A DNA stretch of 64,000 bases from Protopterus annectens. Its lineage: Eukaryota > Chordata > Ceratodontiformes > Protopteridae. Location of the stretch: positions 579,942,006 to 580,006,005 of the forward strand of contig NC_056749.1 in the NCBI RefSeq assembly GCF_019279795.1, written 5' to 3'. This document shows, one piece after another, positions 22,370-34,623 of the stretch; position 1 is the first letter of the stretch; every line of letters starts with the position of its first letter. Below the pieces are notes generated by a model, which was not told the origin of the DNA, did no database searches, and saw only the letters and a list, made by a program, of their open reading frames with translations. Both the position numbers and the translations under genes were made by a program.

Positions 22370-23785
22370 ACTTATATTCTTTAATTATATACATATTTAC
22401 TTATTCTGATCTCTTTCTATTTGTATACTATGTCTTGTACTATTACTATATTCCTAGGTTTTATATTTTAGCTATAATCCTAGTTTAGAATATCATATAG
22501 TAGAACATTTATATTTACTCTTATGTATGTGATACTCGTTATTCGAGTAATAGTGTTAGAATCAGTCCTAGCTTTCCTTAAATGCTATGTCTAATAGTAT
22601 CTGAAGAAACATCTGAAAAAAATCTTCCTTTTTAATATTCATACTTTAGATAATAAATTGTCCTGAGATATTAAGTTTTGTTATCATTAAAAAGAGATGA
22701 CAATGAAACACAATTCTAATTTTTTTTTTTTATCAGAAGTGTCTGTCCATAGGCTAGTATTTAAACTTATCCTTTTGGTATACTGTAAGCATTCAGAACT
22801 ATTTAAAAACTGGCAGTGGTTTAGAAAGCAATTCACTGTCTTTTGCTTATTATCTAACTTGTATGCATTGACATCTTAGCATATCATTCAAAATATTATG
22901 ATTATTTACTTTTAGGCAAAAAGAAGTAACCTGGACAGTTAGAATTTTCAGAATTCCCACAGCATCACAGAAGTCCCCATGACAATAATTAAGCTGCTTC
23001 AAGCTGGTTCTCATGGCAATGACTTACAAGTGAACCATTTATCAGCTACAATTCACACAAAAACGTTCATGAGTGAATGCAAGCCACCGATACATTATAC
23101 AGCAAAAAACCCTTCCAAACCACTAAAAAAAAACAACAAAAAAAATTCAAAGTATGTTAACCACTAAAAAGCTATTGCATTTAAAGAAATAATATTTAAT
23201 TATTCAGTAAGCACAATTTGAATGAGATGTTTAATATAAAGCAGACATTTTTTAAAGGAGACATAGCATATAAACTTGCATTAAAAGAATGACAGTTATG
23301 TGTGATCCAGGTTTAACTGTTAAAAGTGTGAATGTTACTCAAATTATTTGATTTCATTCCAATAATAACTTTTATATATGCAAAAAGCTATATTTTTTAT
23401 ACTTTATAACATAGCACGCCTTTCCTGAGTGCTATTGCATGTCAAGTATACTGTCAGTAGCACACTACTGGACCATTTGAAACCAGAATGTAACTTAGCA
23501 TGCCTCTTTTAGTGTCATTTGTTGCATTTTGTGTTATGTTTAGCACATTACTCAATTATGCCAAGATATCAAAGTGTGCCTCTTTTAGTGTCATTTGTTG
23601 CATTTTGTGTTATGTTTAATAGCACATTACTCAACTATGCCGAGATATCAAAGTGTACCACCTAACACAAGTTTCATAATGATCAACTTTAAGATGAATA
23701 GTTTAACCTTTTAAATTCTAAATGAAAATAAGTGGCTTTAATTTCATATATAGCTAAAAGAATCAAAGTCTAACATTTTAAAAAA
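22370..23785. other. AT-rich intergenic with an ~80-bp tandem duplication
   Basis: No gene is recognised. Positions about 23496-23575 and 23576-23657 are tandem copies sharing GCCTCTTTTAGTGTCATTTG and ATGCCAAGATATCAAAGTG (ATGCCGAGATATC in the second). Confidence 0.65.
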
Positions 23786-23984
23786 GAAACTAGTAACCAT
23801 TTGAAGCATGGAAATAAATAAATAAATAACCTTGTAAAAAGTAATATACACCACCTGTTCATAAGTATTCAAGCACTTCTTTAAATTAATAAGAATTCAT
23901 AAACATGAAATACACTGAGTTTCATTTGTCCTTCAGTTTTTTACTGTTTTAGTCTTTTATTTATCAACCATCTCTTGTTGCATT

Positions 23985-24760
23985 TCTCTTCAAATTAGTT
24001 GATAGATTCCAGTCCATTTCTTCTGATTTTTTTTTTCTAGGATTTTGTCTGTTCATTGCATCTTTCAAGGTGTCAAAAATATTCTTTCCTTCTGGAAGGC
24101 GAATCCTTATTTTTGCTAGAAACAAGATTTATGCTTTAATATTGTTTTTCATTAAGCTTTTAACAAGTGGCACATATGCTTTTCTCTTTGACATCACTAA
24201 TGTTGAATAATCACTGTCAAATCTTATAGCAATTTCTTTAATTTTAACTGGATATTTAGTCCATGCAGCTTTTAAGACTAAATCCTTATCCTGACTCATG
24301 AAAAAATTTATGATCACTGACTTTGGTGAAGGTGTGTTTTTCTTTTAAGATGAGCTGGAAAATTATCTATGTGGCCTTTTGATGCCAAAGGAAAAAGCTT
24401 CAGACAGGTTCAAATATTTAGAAAATCAGGGATTAAGGAACTGAATCATATTGTCTCCATCTTCTTTTTCAGAAATCCTGTTGTTATTCATTCTAGATCT
24501 GTTCTCTAAGTCTTCTATTTTTTTCTAGAATGCGTTGTTTTGTATCAGAAAAAAATCAGTATTATTCTTATTTTCAAGTAATCTTCAATCAAAATCATAC
24601 ATTGACCCTTCTGTACTCGAGATTTGTGATGATCGTTGTTTAAGAGATTCCCTCAGCATTCCAACTTGTTTTTTTACATTCCTCTTTATAAGTGTCCATT
24701 TTGCTTTCTAATTTATCTATCTTTACAGATTACTCACTGATGTTACTTAGTATAGCTTGT
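23985..24760 (-). pseudogene. L1 ORF1 remnant (Transposase_22-like), copy A
   Basis: The minus strand reads KIEDLENRSRMNN (coiled-coil/RRM border), then SQDKDLVLKAAWTKYP, FDSDYSTLVMSKRKAYVPL and, in the next frame, RIRLPEGKNIFDTLKDAMN. These are the hallmark segments of the L1 ORF1p RRM and C-terminal domain, an RNA-binding trimer partner of ORF2p. Stops separate the pieces. It lies on the same strand as, and 5' of, L1 copy 1 (15-22 kb), so it could be that element's displaced ORF1. About 1.8 kb of other DNA lies between. Confidence 0.75.
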
Positions 24761-24762
24761 AT

Positions 24763-24905
24763 CAGTGGTGGCTGGTGACTTCAAATCAAAGGGGGGGCTG
24801 CAGGAGACAGCTGAATGGGTGGGGTCAATGGGGAGGGGTGTGGCCAACTAGAAAGGGGAGGGGCTATGCTCAAAACCACAAAAACTAACTAAATACACTG
24901 CCCTG
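24763..24905. other. G-rich segment CAGTGGTGGCTGGTGACTTC... of unknown origin (also 27650-27785)
   Basis: A sudden GC-rich stretch (AAAGGGGGGGCTGCAGGAGA, GGGGAGGGGTGTGGCC, GGAAAGGGGAGGGGC-like) starts with CAGTGGTGGCTGGTGAC. In copy B the start reads CAGTGGCGGCTGGTGAC. The abrupt start looks like the end of a DNA transposon, but I could not find its inverted partner. It is present in both duplication copies, so it predates the duplication. Confidence 0.4.
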
Positions 24906-25938
24906 GGTGTCAAACCGTCATTATGAGAGTCCAATCAAGACAAAATGAAGTGTAGAAGAATAAAAATATTTCAATGCATTGGCTGCATGACAGCTTTCTT
25001 AATATCTAGATGGAAACAAAAAGGTTGTGAGGCATGAAAAAATAAATTACTTTTTAAATACATTAATGGAATGCCAGTCAAAATTAAGTATAAGAAAAAC
25101 AAGCACCACTCAACTCAAACCACTTCTTGCACTGTAGTTATAATTATAATGTATATTCAGCTTTATTAAAGTACCAAGTAACATGCTGAAAGTAGAAATC
25201 TCTGATGCCCCCACTTGTAAAAATGTTTCTTATCCAAAAAAAGACCTGCTGCCTGACAACTATCTACTTGTTTCATGGGGAAAACATGATCAAAGTAAAA
25301 AATGAAAAGAAAACAATAAATAAGCTCAAGATACATTGCTTAAAAGGATTACTGTACAGGTTATGGACCATACGATTGGCATTCTGTTTAGTTTACGGGT
25401 AAAGCCTGCAGAGATGACTGGAAGTCTCCAAGTGTAATGAGCTTCTTAAAATAATGCAATCCTGTCCTTTATTACAAATACTGTCATATGCATTTCAATA
25501 CCCACGGCTTATACATTATCTAGTTAAGTATTCTCTACATGGCAACAACAGAAAGGCTTTCAATGTTGGCAATTCTTTAACAGTATGCTTATTAAAGCTT
25601 ACTTGCATCTTACAATCTCAGCAAAGCTTACCTGATGGTAATTAAAGTATCGCTACTTAAACACAGAGCAACAGGCACTTTGAGTAATAAGCATAAATCA
25701 ACAGTACAAAAAATATGACAGAAACCAGACCATTCTGCAAAAATCAAGGACAGATGAAAAGCTACTCTAGTACTTGTGTCTACCTTGGATGGGGGGACAC
25801 TCTGCACATTTACACTGCATAACTACTCCTTGCCTTGCTTCGACACATCCAGAGTCACTACATGGAGGAGTGGGGTGCAACAATTATGTCACAATTTGAA
25901 ATGTCTCTGGCTGACTGTGATGGCCCTGACACATTTGT

Positions 25939-26466
25939 CATACCTCTCAACCTCAGAGCAAGAAATCTGGACAAAGCCATACAAAGAAGTGGGACAAAGG
26001 CCCAAAAATAAGGACAATTTTTAAATATTGCTCTTATAAACTTAGAAAGATAATAAAATAGGTCTTGCATTAGTATGAATTTTCTGAATGGTATGAAATC
26101 TGAAACTCAAATGCCTGTCATTATTTTCTAACTTCAGTCTTTAATGATTTGTCACTATTTTGCCAAAAAACCCCACAATTTTATGAAAAATGAACCAAAA
26201 ATGTGATGTAAAAATATAAAATAGCCACACAATACAGCTGAGAACCTGTCAAAGAAGGGACACTAATATTAGTACTGCTAACTTGAGCAGCTGACAGAAA
26301 TAATCTACATGCATTTCTGAAATAAAAGTAATCTATAACTCTGATTATTACAGTTATTTCTTAATTGTAAACCCTCCATGTTTTCTTCCAAAATTGCTAT
26401 TTTGCAGAGGGATTATTAGGGGGAAGAGCAACATTTTGAGCCAAAATCAGGGACAGTTGAGAGGTT
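25939..26466. mobile_element. MITE-like repeat (copy A, first)
   Basis: Starts CATACCTCTCAACCTCAGAG and ends GGACAGTTGAGAGGTTTG, the same inverted ends as the repeat at 13517. The interior is the inverted body (AAATCTGGACAAAG, AATATTGCTCTTATAAAC, TGAAATCTGAAACTCAAATG). It is longer than 300 bp because about 200 bp of unrelated sequence lies near 26225-26400. The homologue in copy B is at 28813-29339. Confidence 0.7.
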
Positions 26467-26502
26467 TGGCTATGCCTAATTCTGTAAAGCAATTTATTTG
26501 CA

Positions 26503-26797
26503 TGTACCTCTGAACCTGTTAATGCAATAAATCTGGACAAGGCCAAATATATTGGGGGAACATATAAACAGTACTAAAAATTGCTCTTGTATAAACTGAG
26601 ACAGTTGATAGAACAACAGGTCTTACTTTAGCATGCATTTTTTGAAGGTTATGAAGTCTGAAACTCAGTGTGTCATTATTTAGTGACTTAATATCTAAAT
26701 GATTTGCGAGAAAAGCACAAATTTTATGAGGAACAAACCAAAAATAAGAAGCAAAAATCTATTCATTCTTTGAAAATCTGGACAGTTGGGAGATATA
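26503..26797. mobile_element. MITE-like repeat (copy A, second)
   Basis: Starts TGTACCTCTGAACCTGTTAA and ends GGACAGTTGGGAGATATAG. The body is a more diverged version of the same family in the same direction as its neighbour. The homologue in copy B is at 29376-29670. Confidence 0.65.
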
Positions 26798-26926
26798 GTT
26801 CAGCTGGGGCTGTCTTTAAGTTTGCTGCCCTTCCCTCTCACAAAATCATGGTTGAATGGAGCCTCCCCCTGCAGCCATTCAAGAAATTTTATTGCTAGTA
26901 ACCATTTGAAGCATGGAATAAATAAA

Positions 26927-27640
26927 TTCATTGCATCTTTCAAGGTGTCAAAAATATTCTTTCCTTCTGGAAGGCGAATCCTTATTTTTGCTAGAAACAA
27001 GATTTATGCTTTAATATTGTTTTTCATTAAGCTTTTAACAAGCGGCACATATACTTTTCTCTTTGACATCACTAATGTTGAATAATCACTATCAAATCTT
27101 ATAGTAATTTCTTTAATTTTAGCTGGATATTTAGTCCATGCAGCTTTTAAGACTAAATCCTTATCCTGACTCACGAAAAATTTTACGATCACTGACTTTG
27201 GTGAAGGTGTGTTTTTTTTTTTAAGATGAGCTGGAAAATTATCTATGTGGCCTTTTGATGCCAAAGGAAAAAGCTTCAGACAGGTTCAAATATTTAGGCA
27301 GTCAGGGATTAAGAAACTGAATCATATTGTCTCCATCTTCTTTTTCAGAAATCCTGATGTTATTCATTCTAGATCTGTTCTCTAAGTCTTCTATTGTTTT
27401 CTAGAATGCGTTGTTTTGTATCAGAAAAAATTCAGTATTATTCTTATTTTCAAGTAATCTTCAATCAAAATCATACAGTGACCCTTCTGTACTCGAGATT
27501 TGTGATGATCGTTGTTTAAGAGATTCCCTCAGCATTCCAACTTGTTTTTTTACATTCCTCTTTAAAAGTGTTCATTTTGCTTTCTAATTTATCTATCTTT
27601 ACAGATAACTCATGGCTGTTTCTTAGTATAGCTTGTATCA
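26927..27640 (-). pseudogene. L1 ORF1 remnant, copy B
   Basis: Same segments as the remnant at 23985-24760 (SQDKDLVLKAAWTKYPAK, FDSDYSTLVMSKRK, RIRLPEGKNIFDTLKDAMN), duplicated with the surrounding block. It is truncated at its 3' end by the duplication junction. The frame 27004-27264 is a little longer than in copy A because an indel removes a stop before NTPSPKSVIVKFF. Confidence 0.75.
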
Positions 27641-28812
27641 GTGGCGGCTGGTGACTTCAAATCAAAGGGGGGGCTGCAGGAGACAGCTGAATGGGTGGGG
27701 TCAATGGGAAGGGGTGTGGCCAACTAGAAAGGGGAGGGGCTATGCTCAAAACCACAAAAACTAACTAAATACACTGCCCTGGGTGTCAAACTGTCATTAT
27801 GAGAGTCCAATCAAGACAAAATGAAGTGTAGAAGAATTAAAATATTTCAATGCATTGACTGCATGACAGCTTTCTTAATATCTAGATGGAAACAAAAAGG
27901 TTGTGAGGCATGAAAAAATAAATTACTTTTTAAAAACATTAATGGAATGCCAGTCAAAATTAAGTATAAGAAAAACAAGCAGCGCTCAACTCAAACCACT
28001 TCTTGCACTGTAGTTCTAATTATAATTTATATTCAGCTTTATTAAAGTACCAAGTAACATGCTGAAAGTAGAAATCTCTGATGCCCCCACTTGTAAAAAT
28101 GTTACTTATCCAAAAAAAGACCTGCTGCCTGACAACTATCTATTTGTTTCATGGGGAAAACATGATCAAAGTAAAAAAATGAAAAGAAAACAATAAATAA
28201 GCTCAAGATACATTGCTTAAAAGGATTACTGTAAAGGTTATGGACCATACGATTGGCATTCTGTTTAGTCTATGGGTAAAGCCTGCAGAGATGACTGGAA
28301 GTCTCCAAGTGTAATGAGCTTCTTAAAATAATGCAATCCTGTCCTTTATTACAAATACTGTCATATGCATTTCAATACCCACGGCTTATACATTATCTAG
28401 TTAAGTATTCTCTACATGGCAACAACAGAAAGGCTTTCAGTGTTGGCAATTCTTTAACAGTATGCTTATTAAAGCTTACTTGCATCTTACAATCTCAGCC
28501 AAGCTTACCTGATGGTAATTAAAGTATTGCTACTTAAACACAGAGCAACAGGCACTTTGAGTAATAAGCATAAATCAACAGTACAAAAATATGACAGAAA
28601 CCAGACCATTCTGCAAAATCAAGGACAGATGAAAAGCCACTCTAGTACTTGTGTCTACCTTGGATGGGGGGACACTCTGCACATTTACACTGCATAACTA
28701 CTCCTTGCCTTGCTTCGACACATCCAGAGTCACTACATGGGGAGTGGGGTGCAACAAGTATGTCACAATTTGAAATGTCTCTGGCTGACTGTGATGGCCC
28801 TGACACATTTGT

Positions 28813-29339
28813 CATACCTCTCAACCTCAGAGCAAAAAATCTGGACAAAGCCATACAAAGAAGTGGGACAAAGGCCAAAAAATAAGGACAATTTTTAAAT
28901 ATTGCTCTTATAAACTTAGAAAGATAATAAAATAGGTCTTGCATTAGTATGAATTTTCTGAATGGTATGAAATCTGAAACTCAAATGCCTGTCATTATTT
29001 TCTAACTTCAGTCTTTAATGATTTGTCACTAATTTGCCAAAAAAAACACAATTTTATGAAAAATGAACCAAAAATGTGATGTAAAAATATAAAATAGCCA
29101 CACAATACAGCTGGGAACCTGTCAAAGAAGAGACACTAATATTAGTACTGCTAACATGAGCAGCTGACAAAAAGAATCTACATGCATTTCTGAAATAAAA
29201 GTAATCTATAACTCTGATTATTACAGTTATTTCTTAATTGTAAACCCTCCATGTTTTCTTCCAAAATTGCTATTTTGCAGAGGGATTATTAGGGGGAAGA
29301 GCAACATTTTGAGCCAAAATCAGGGACAGTTGAGAGGTT
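28813..29339. mobile_element. MITE-like repeat (copy B, first)
   Basis: Duplicate of the repeat at 25939-26466, with the same ends and the same internal insertion. Confidence 0.7.
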
Positions 29340-29375
29340 TGGCTATGCCTAATTCTGTAAAGCAATTTATTTGCA

Positions 29376-29670
29376 TGTACCTCTGAACCTGTTAATGCAA
29401 TAAATCTGGACAAGGCCAAATATATTGGGGGAACATATAAACAGTACTAAAAATTGCTCTTGTATAAACTGAGACAGTTGATAGAACAACAGGTCTTACT
29501 TTAGCATGCATTTTTCTGAAGGTTATGAAGTCTGAAACTCAGTGTGTCATTATTTAGTGACTTAATATCTAAATGATTTGCCAGAAAACCACAAATTTTA
29601 TGAGGAACAAACCAAAAATAAGAAGCAAAAATCTATTCATTCTTTGAAAATCTGGACAGTTGGGAGGTAT
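29376..29670. mobile_element. MITE-like repeat (copy B, second)
   Basis: Duplicate of the repeat at 26503-26797. Confidence 0.65.
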
Positions 29671-30074
29671 AGTTCAGCTGGGGCTGTCTTTAAGTTTGCT
29701 GCCCTTCCCTCTCACAAAATCATGGTTGAATGGAGCCTCCCCCTGCAGCCATTCCAATGATCCATTACTTGGCTATTTCACTCCATTTACCATAAACACT
29801 AATGTGCATACCGATTTACTTCTATGATGATTTGGACTTCATTTGAAAGTTTTATTTTGCATTTTACAGCACAAACACTAAGACATCTGCTAAACAAACT
29901 TAGCATTAAAACTTCTCTGCCCTTGAAACTCACATTCATTGAAACAGCATTGAAACCCACATTCAAAGAAAATACATTTTACCAGTGAAAGATAAAGATT
30001 AATTCTGGGCTGTTTTCAAATCATAGGCCCCTTGCATATGAAACATACATGTGCTCTTTGACACACCTTCCTAT

Positions 30075-30215
30075 AGTTTTGAACATTTTTCCAGTAAACT
30101 ATGAAACAAAACGCATGCACCAATAATGACAAAACTGCCCAATTCAGAACATCTTTCCAGTAAACAATGAAACAAAATGCATGCACCCATAATGACAAAA
30201 CTGCCCAGTTCAGAA
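30075..30215 (+). repeat. Tandem duplication, ~67-bp unit x2
   Basis: CCAGTAAACTATGAAACAAA and CCAGTAAACAATGAAACAAA begin two tandem copies, each ending near AATGACAAAACTGCCC and AGTTCAGAACAT. Confidence 0.85.
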
Positions 30216-30250
30216 CATTTCCATCATAAAAGTCTACTCAAACTTCTGTC

Positions 30251-30390
30251 CACCATTATCAGTAAATATGCGCAATTCTACAGTCCACCATTATCAGTAA
30301 ATATGCACAATTCCACAGTCCACCATTATCAGTAAATATGCACAATTCTACAGTCCACCATTATCAGTAAATATGCACAATCTCTGAAGA
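30251..30390 (+). repeat. Tandem repeat, 35-bp unit x4
   Basis: Four copies of CCACCATTATCAGTAAATAT followed by GCACAATTCTACAGT, with single-base differences between units. Confidence 0.95.
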
Positions 30391-30589
30391 AGTAAAAAAG
30401 TAATCTAAATAATTCCACATTAAATAAATCTGTAACTAATGAAGAGGTTGCTGCTAGCAAACACCTTTATATTTCATGGTTTCATCGAAAAATAAAGTGC
30501 TTGATGCCCCTGAGAAATAAATTGCCTATATTACATTAAAAATGATAAGCTAGTAATATTGCAATAGGAAATGGATGGCAAACTGATAA

Positions 30590-30725
30590 CATGCTCATAG
30601 TTAGTATCTTAACTTTTTCAGTACAGCAGCATTCACCCCTTGTGGGAGTAGAACCAACAACCTTCTGCATCAAAAGCAAGTACACAACCTGTTGTGCTAT
30701 TAACAATGCAAGCTGACTTAGCATA
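30590..30725 (-). mobile_element. tRNA-derived SINE, minus strand
   Basis: On the minus strand: ATAGCACAACAGGTTGTGTA (box A region), then GAAGGTTGTTGGTTCTACTC (box B), then TGTACTGAAAAAGTTAAGAT. The spacing between the boxes is as in tRNA. The body after box B is short and not matched to another repeat in the window. Confidence 0.55.
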
Positions 30726-30789
30726 AGCAGCACTAAACTTCTCTTCCCCTGCAGGTCTCAGATCCTTGTAAAATCTACTCAATACTCAA

Positions 30790-31070
30790 CTGCATCTCAA
30801 CTTCGCAGCACAAGAAATCTGGAAAAAGCCAAATTTATTGGGGGGGGGGTCAAAAGTCCAAAAACCAGGGACACATTAAACATTGCTTGTATAATCTTGG
30901 AAAGTTGCTAGAATAAAATGCTGTGTTACCACCATAAATTTTACTGCCAAGGTCCCTGTGCAAAAGAGTCAGAGCAACATAACACTATGCCAAATCAGCT
31001 GCTTTGTGAAAGAGCGGAAGACTGAAACTTAAATGGCTATCATTTAATGAATTCAATTCTCACCATAGCT
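30790..31070. mobile_element. Diverged MITE-like repeat
   Basis: Same family as 25939 (CTCAACTTCGCAGCACAAGA, AATCTGGAAAAAGCC, TTGCTTGTATAATCTTGG, AGACTGAAACTTAAATGGC), much diverged. A G run (about 30840-30848) lies inside. Confidence 0.55.
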
Positions 31071-31690
31071 GTCAACCTCTTAGCACAAAACACCTGGACA
31101 AACCCAGTAATGAGGGAATACAGCCCTCAAACATATCAGTGAATTCAGTTCTTGCCATAGCTGTCACCCTTAGCACAAAAAAAAACTGGACAAAGGCAAT
31201 AATGGGGTAATACAGTCCAAAACATAAGGACAAATTTCAAATATTCATCTTATAAACTTAGAAAATTGTTAGAATAAAAGGTTGTGTTAGAATAAAAGGT
31301 TGTGTTACTATATATTTTCTGAAGAATATGAAGTCTGAAATTCAAATGCCTGACAATTTTACTTCTGACGGAACAAAAACAATTTTCAGCAGAGGCCCAG
31401 GAAGAAATAATGCAGACATGTCTTTGTAACATGGGAGGACACAAAAGAAAACCCACACAAACACAGGGAGAAGATGCAGATCCCACACAGAATGCACCAC
31501 AGCCAAGAATCAAACCTGAGAACCTGCAGCTGTGAGGCAACACTGCTACCACTGCACCATCAAATATCAAACAGTGCAACATTTAGAAGCCACAGATATT
31601 ATGAGGAACAGATCAGATCAAATATGAGGCAAAAATGTGAATTTTTTTTACAAATGGTGGTGGGTAGGGAATTCAGGTCCTTAACACCTG
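31070..31690. mobile_element. MITE-like repeat split by a SINE
   Basis: The body runs AGCTGTCAACCTCTTAGCAC (an internal ~75-bp stretch is duplicated), then CAAATATTCATCTTATAAAC, GAAGTCTGAAATTCAAATGC up to about 31385. It resumes after the SINE at about 31565 with AGATATTATGAGGAACAGAT. The interruption shows the SINE is younger. Confidence 0.55.
31390..31560 (-). mobile_element. tRNA-derived SINE, minus strand
   Basis: On the minus strand: ATGGTGCAGTGGTAGCAGTG (box A), GCAGGTTCTCAGGTTTGATT (box B), then CTTCTCCCTGTGTTTGTGTG, GGTTTTCTTTTGTGTCCTCC and CAAAGACATG. This is the widespread fish/sauropsid SINE wording, with head and core intact. It lies within a MITE-like repeat. Confidence 0.8.
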
Positions 31691-31768
31691 CATACAGGGT
31701 TCAAGCCTGAGGTATTCCCTACCACACCACCATGAGTTTGTTCTAGCCACCAGTATATAGCACCTGGG

Positions 31769-31769
<1 letters not shown>

Positions 31770-31840
<71 letters not shown>
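31770..31840. repeat. (CA)n microsatellite
   Basis: About 35 uninterrupted units. Overlapping 'poly-VC' frames on the minus strand are artefacts. Confidence 0.97.
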
Positions 31841-31843
<3 letters not shown>

Positions 31844-32149
31844 CAAACATGGCCTTTTGGCAGTGTTCATTACCATGGGCAACCAGGAGTGGCCATGTTA
31901 ATCTATGTAGGCAAGTTTTTTTCTGAATCACTTGGCTGCAAGAATGCCTTACTGGAGGCATTCTGAGAGGAGAGCACATGACTTGTTAGCAGGAGTCTCT
32001 CCTCTAGACTACCTCATTAGTAAGCATCATGGCTCCAAGACAGTGTTGCACATATTCATGTTGCAGGACCATGGTAGGGCTTTCTCTGAATCAAAAATGG
32101 TTGCCACGAGATATACACTCTGTATACACTGTGGTAATTCATGAATTCC

Positions 32150-33000
32150 GCAAATAGTCTATATATGAATGATATCACAAATGCTGTTAACTATCTGATA
32201 GCAAAATTTATGACAGCTAAACTAACACTCTCCCACAGTGTGGACAACCATAGCCAATAGTATATTTGACATAAACTGGAATATCGATTCCCTCTTCATA
32301 TATTTAAATCTGCTCATAGTCCATGAAAATCTACAGACTACAATAAAGTGTGTAGATCTGCATTACTAGTTGACACATACAGCAATCAGTGTAGAATTCT
32401 ACAAAAATGAGGATGGCTACCTACAAATGGAAGACTAACCCTGATATTCAAAATATCAAAACAAGACAATTGTTCCTCTTTGGAAAGAAAACTGCTACAC
32501 AGAGCATTAGGATATACCCTAACAAACACACAAGACAGCACCAACATGCTAAACAGACCTCCTTTTAAGACTGTAATGGAGGAAAGACCGTTCTTCAAAA
32601 TAGGTGCAGCATCATGGAACAAGCTCCCAAATGAAATTAAGTCAAACAATTATTTTCAGGAATTTAAAAAGACATTATGTGAGTACTTCAAAGATCAAGT
32701 CAGTTGCAAATGCTTCAGAGACAATGGCTGATGCATTATTATCTGGAATGCCAACACAAGCCTGATTTGAATTTGCTTTCTAAATATATTAATGACTACT
32801 TCTGTGCCAACTAAAACTGTAAATATGTTATTAAACTGTGTATATTTGAAATATGTGTGTGATTGTGTAGTTTACCAGATGAAACACTTGTATTTTTTTT
32901 TAATGTACTGTCTCTTCTAGGTCATGGCAGAAAAGCATGTTTGGACTAGCCCAGTTATCCGGTTAACAAGTAAACAAACAACCAAACAATCATTTCAGTT
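32150..33000 (+). mobile_element. CR1/L2-like LINE C-terminal fragment and 3' end
   Basis: The frame 32480-32731 reads FKTVMEERPFFKIGAASWNKLP, NEIKSNNYFQEFKKTLCEYF: the C-terminal 'GA..WN.LP..IK....F..FK..L..Y' signature of CR1/L2-type LINEs. Upstream, decayed frames (LYMNDITNAVNY near 32161) may be RT. The 3' end has ACTAGCCCAGTTATCCGGTT and then AACAAGTAAACAAACAACC, an L2-type ending. The 5' part is truncated and stops are frequent. Confidence 0.65.
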
Positions 33001-33039
33001 ATACATGATCTAACTGACAATATACATACCACCAAGAAA

Positions 33040-33640
33040 GAAGAAAAGAAACTCAGCCAATGAACGAGATAGGCCGCCAAGGCCAAGCAATAAAAAAATC
33101 CACCACAACTTAGTCAAGTCCTCAAGTCCACAACCAAAACTGGCTGCAACTGTTTGCTTCTCGCTCTTTTCCCAGCACATAAAGCCCGGGAAGAGAGCGA
33201 CAACCTATCAGCAGCCATTTAGCCCATCCACGTCATGTACGTGCCTGCGGACGTGGCAGTCCGAACCCCTTCCAATTCTATGCGGTTCCAAACCGCATAG
33301 ACTGCTGGGCATCACCCTGATGCCTTAATTGGCTCTCCAGACTGCAGCTACAACTAGAAAGAGAAAAAAAAAATCTTTTTTTAAAACCGCTGCAACCCAG
33401 AATTTGACAGTGCGCATGCTCGTCAGTCGGCGTAAAGCAGCCGGCTGACAGAGATGAAAGACAGCAAAAATAAAAAAGTACTTTTTTCTTTTTTCCTTTT
33501 CTTGCTGAGGGGCTGCAGTCCGGCAGTCCAATGGTACGAGCTGCCCCTGGACAGCTACTAGGTAGGACAGGACCAGCTCGAATGTCACTCTGTCGGGTGA
33601 AGGGATGTGAATTTAACACGTATACCCACACCACTTTATT
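33040..33640. other. CpG-richer block with short hairpins, unassigned
   Basis: In contrast to its surroundings the block has many CpGs (CCGCCAAGG, GCGCATGCTCGTCAGTCGGC). It has two short perfect hairpins: CCACGTC...GACGTGG (33228-33256) and CTATGCGGTT-CCA-AACCGCATAG (33279-33301). Long minus-strand frames here (33278-33634, 33325-33588) have no domain and are likely chance. An LTR or the end of an unrecognised element is possible. Confidence 0.4.
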
Positions 33641-33861
33641 TTACAGCACAATAAACCACTCCCTTGCCTGATAAAAAGTATGTATATAATTAGAAAGCTT
33701 GTGAGGAAACTTCTATTATGTTATTTTTGTTTTACTTGGATCGCTTGTCTGTGTAATTAAAGGATTTTCGACTGGAAACAGACTGCCTACCCTGCATGGA
33801 TTACTTCTGAATACTTAATAATTGTGTAAAATATTTCAATATATATATATATATATATATA

Positions 33862-34623
<762 letters not shown>

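Larger units (their letters stand above)
23788..26895. repeat. Segmental tandem duplication, copy A
   Basis: Copy A runs from the GTAACCATTTGAAGCATGGA at 23796 to CCCCCTGCAGCCATTC at 26866-26881. Copy B follows directly at 26896. The copies differ by scattered substitutions and small indels, by eye about 2-3%. Copy B lacks about 225 bp equivalent to 23827-24052. Contents, in order: L1 ORF1 remnant (minus), a G-rich segment, and two MITE-like repeats. Confidence 0.92.
26896..29757. repeat. Segmental tandem duplication, copy B
   Basis: It begins with the same GTAACCATTTGAAGCATGGA as copy A, jumps to TTCATTGCATCTTTCAAGGT (equivalent to 24053), and runs to CCCCCTGCAGCCATTCCAAT at 29758. The short open frames repeated in both copies (for example 25454-25645 and 28331-28522) have no recognisable domain and simply reflect the duplication. 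Confidence 0.92.

Noticed and set aside
24763-24905. Terminal inverted repeat of a DNA transposon (CAGTGGTGGCTGGTGAC)
   Set aside because: No inverted partner found within the duplication or its flanks, so kept only as an unassigned segment.
30251-30390. CRISPR-like regular repeat
   Set aside because: Four directly adjacent 35-bp units without unique spacers, in a vertebrate genome; a simple tandem repeat.
32480-32731. Small host protein gene
   Set aside because: The sequence FFKIGAASWNKLPNEIK is the C-terminal signature of CR1/L2-type LINEs.
33278-33634. 118-aa minus-strand frame in the GC-rich block
   Set aside because: No domain, low-complexity stretch, no start context or splice sites; overlapped by another frame of similar quality.
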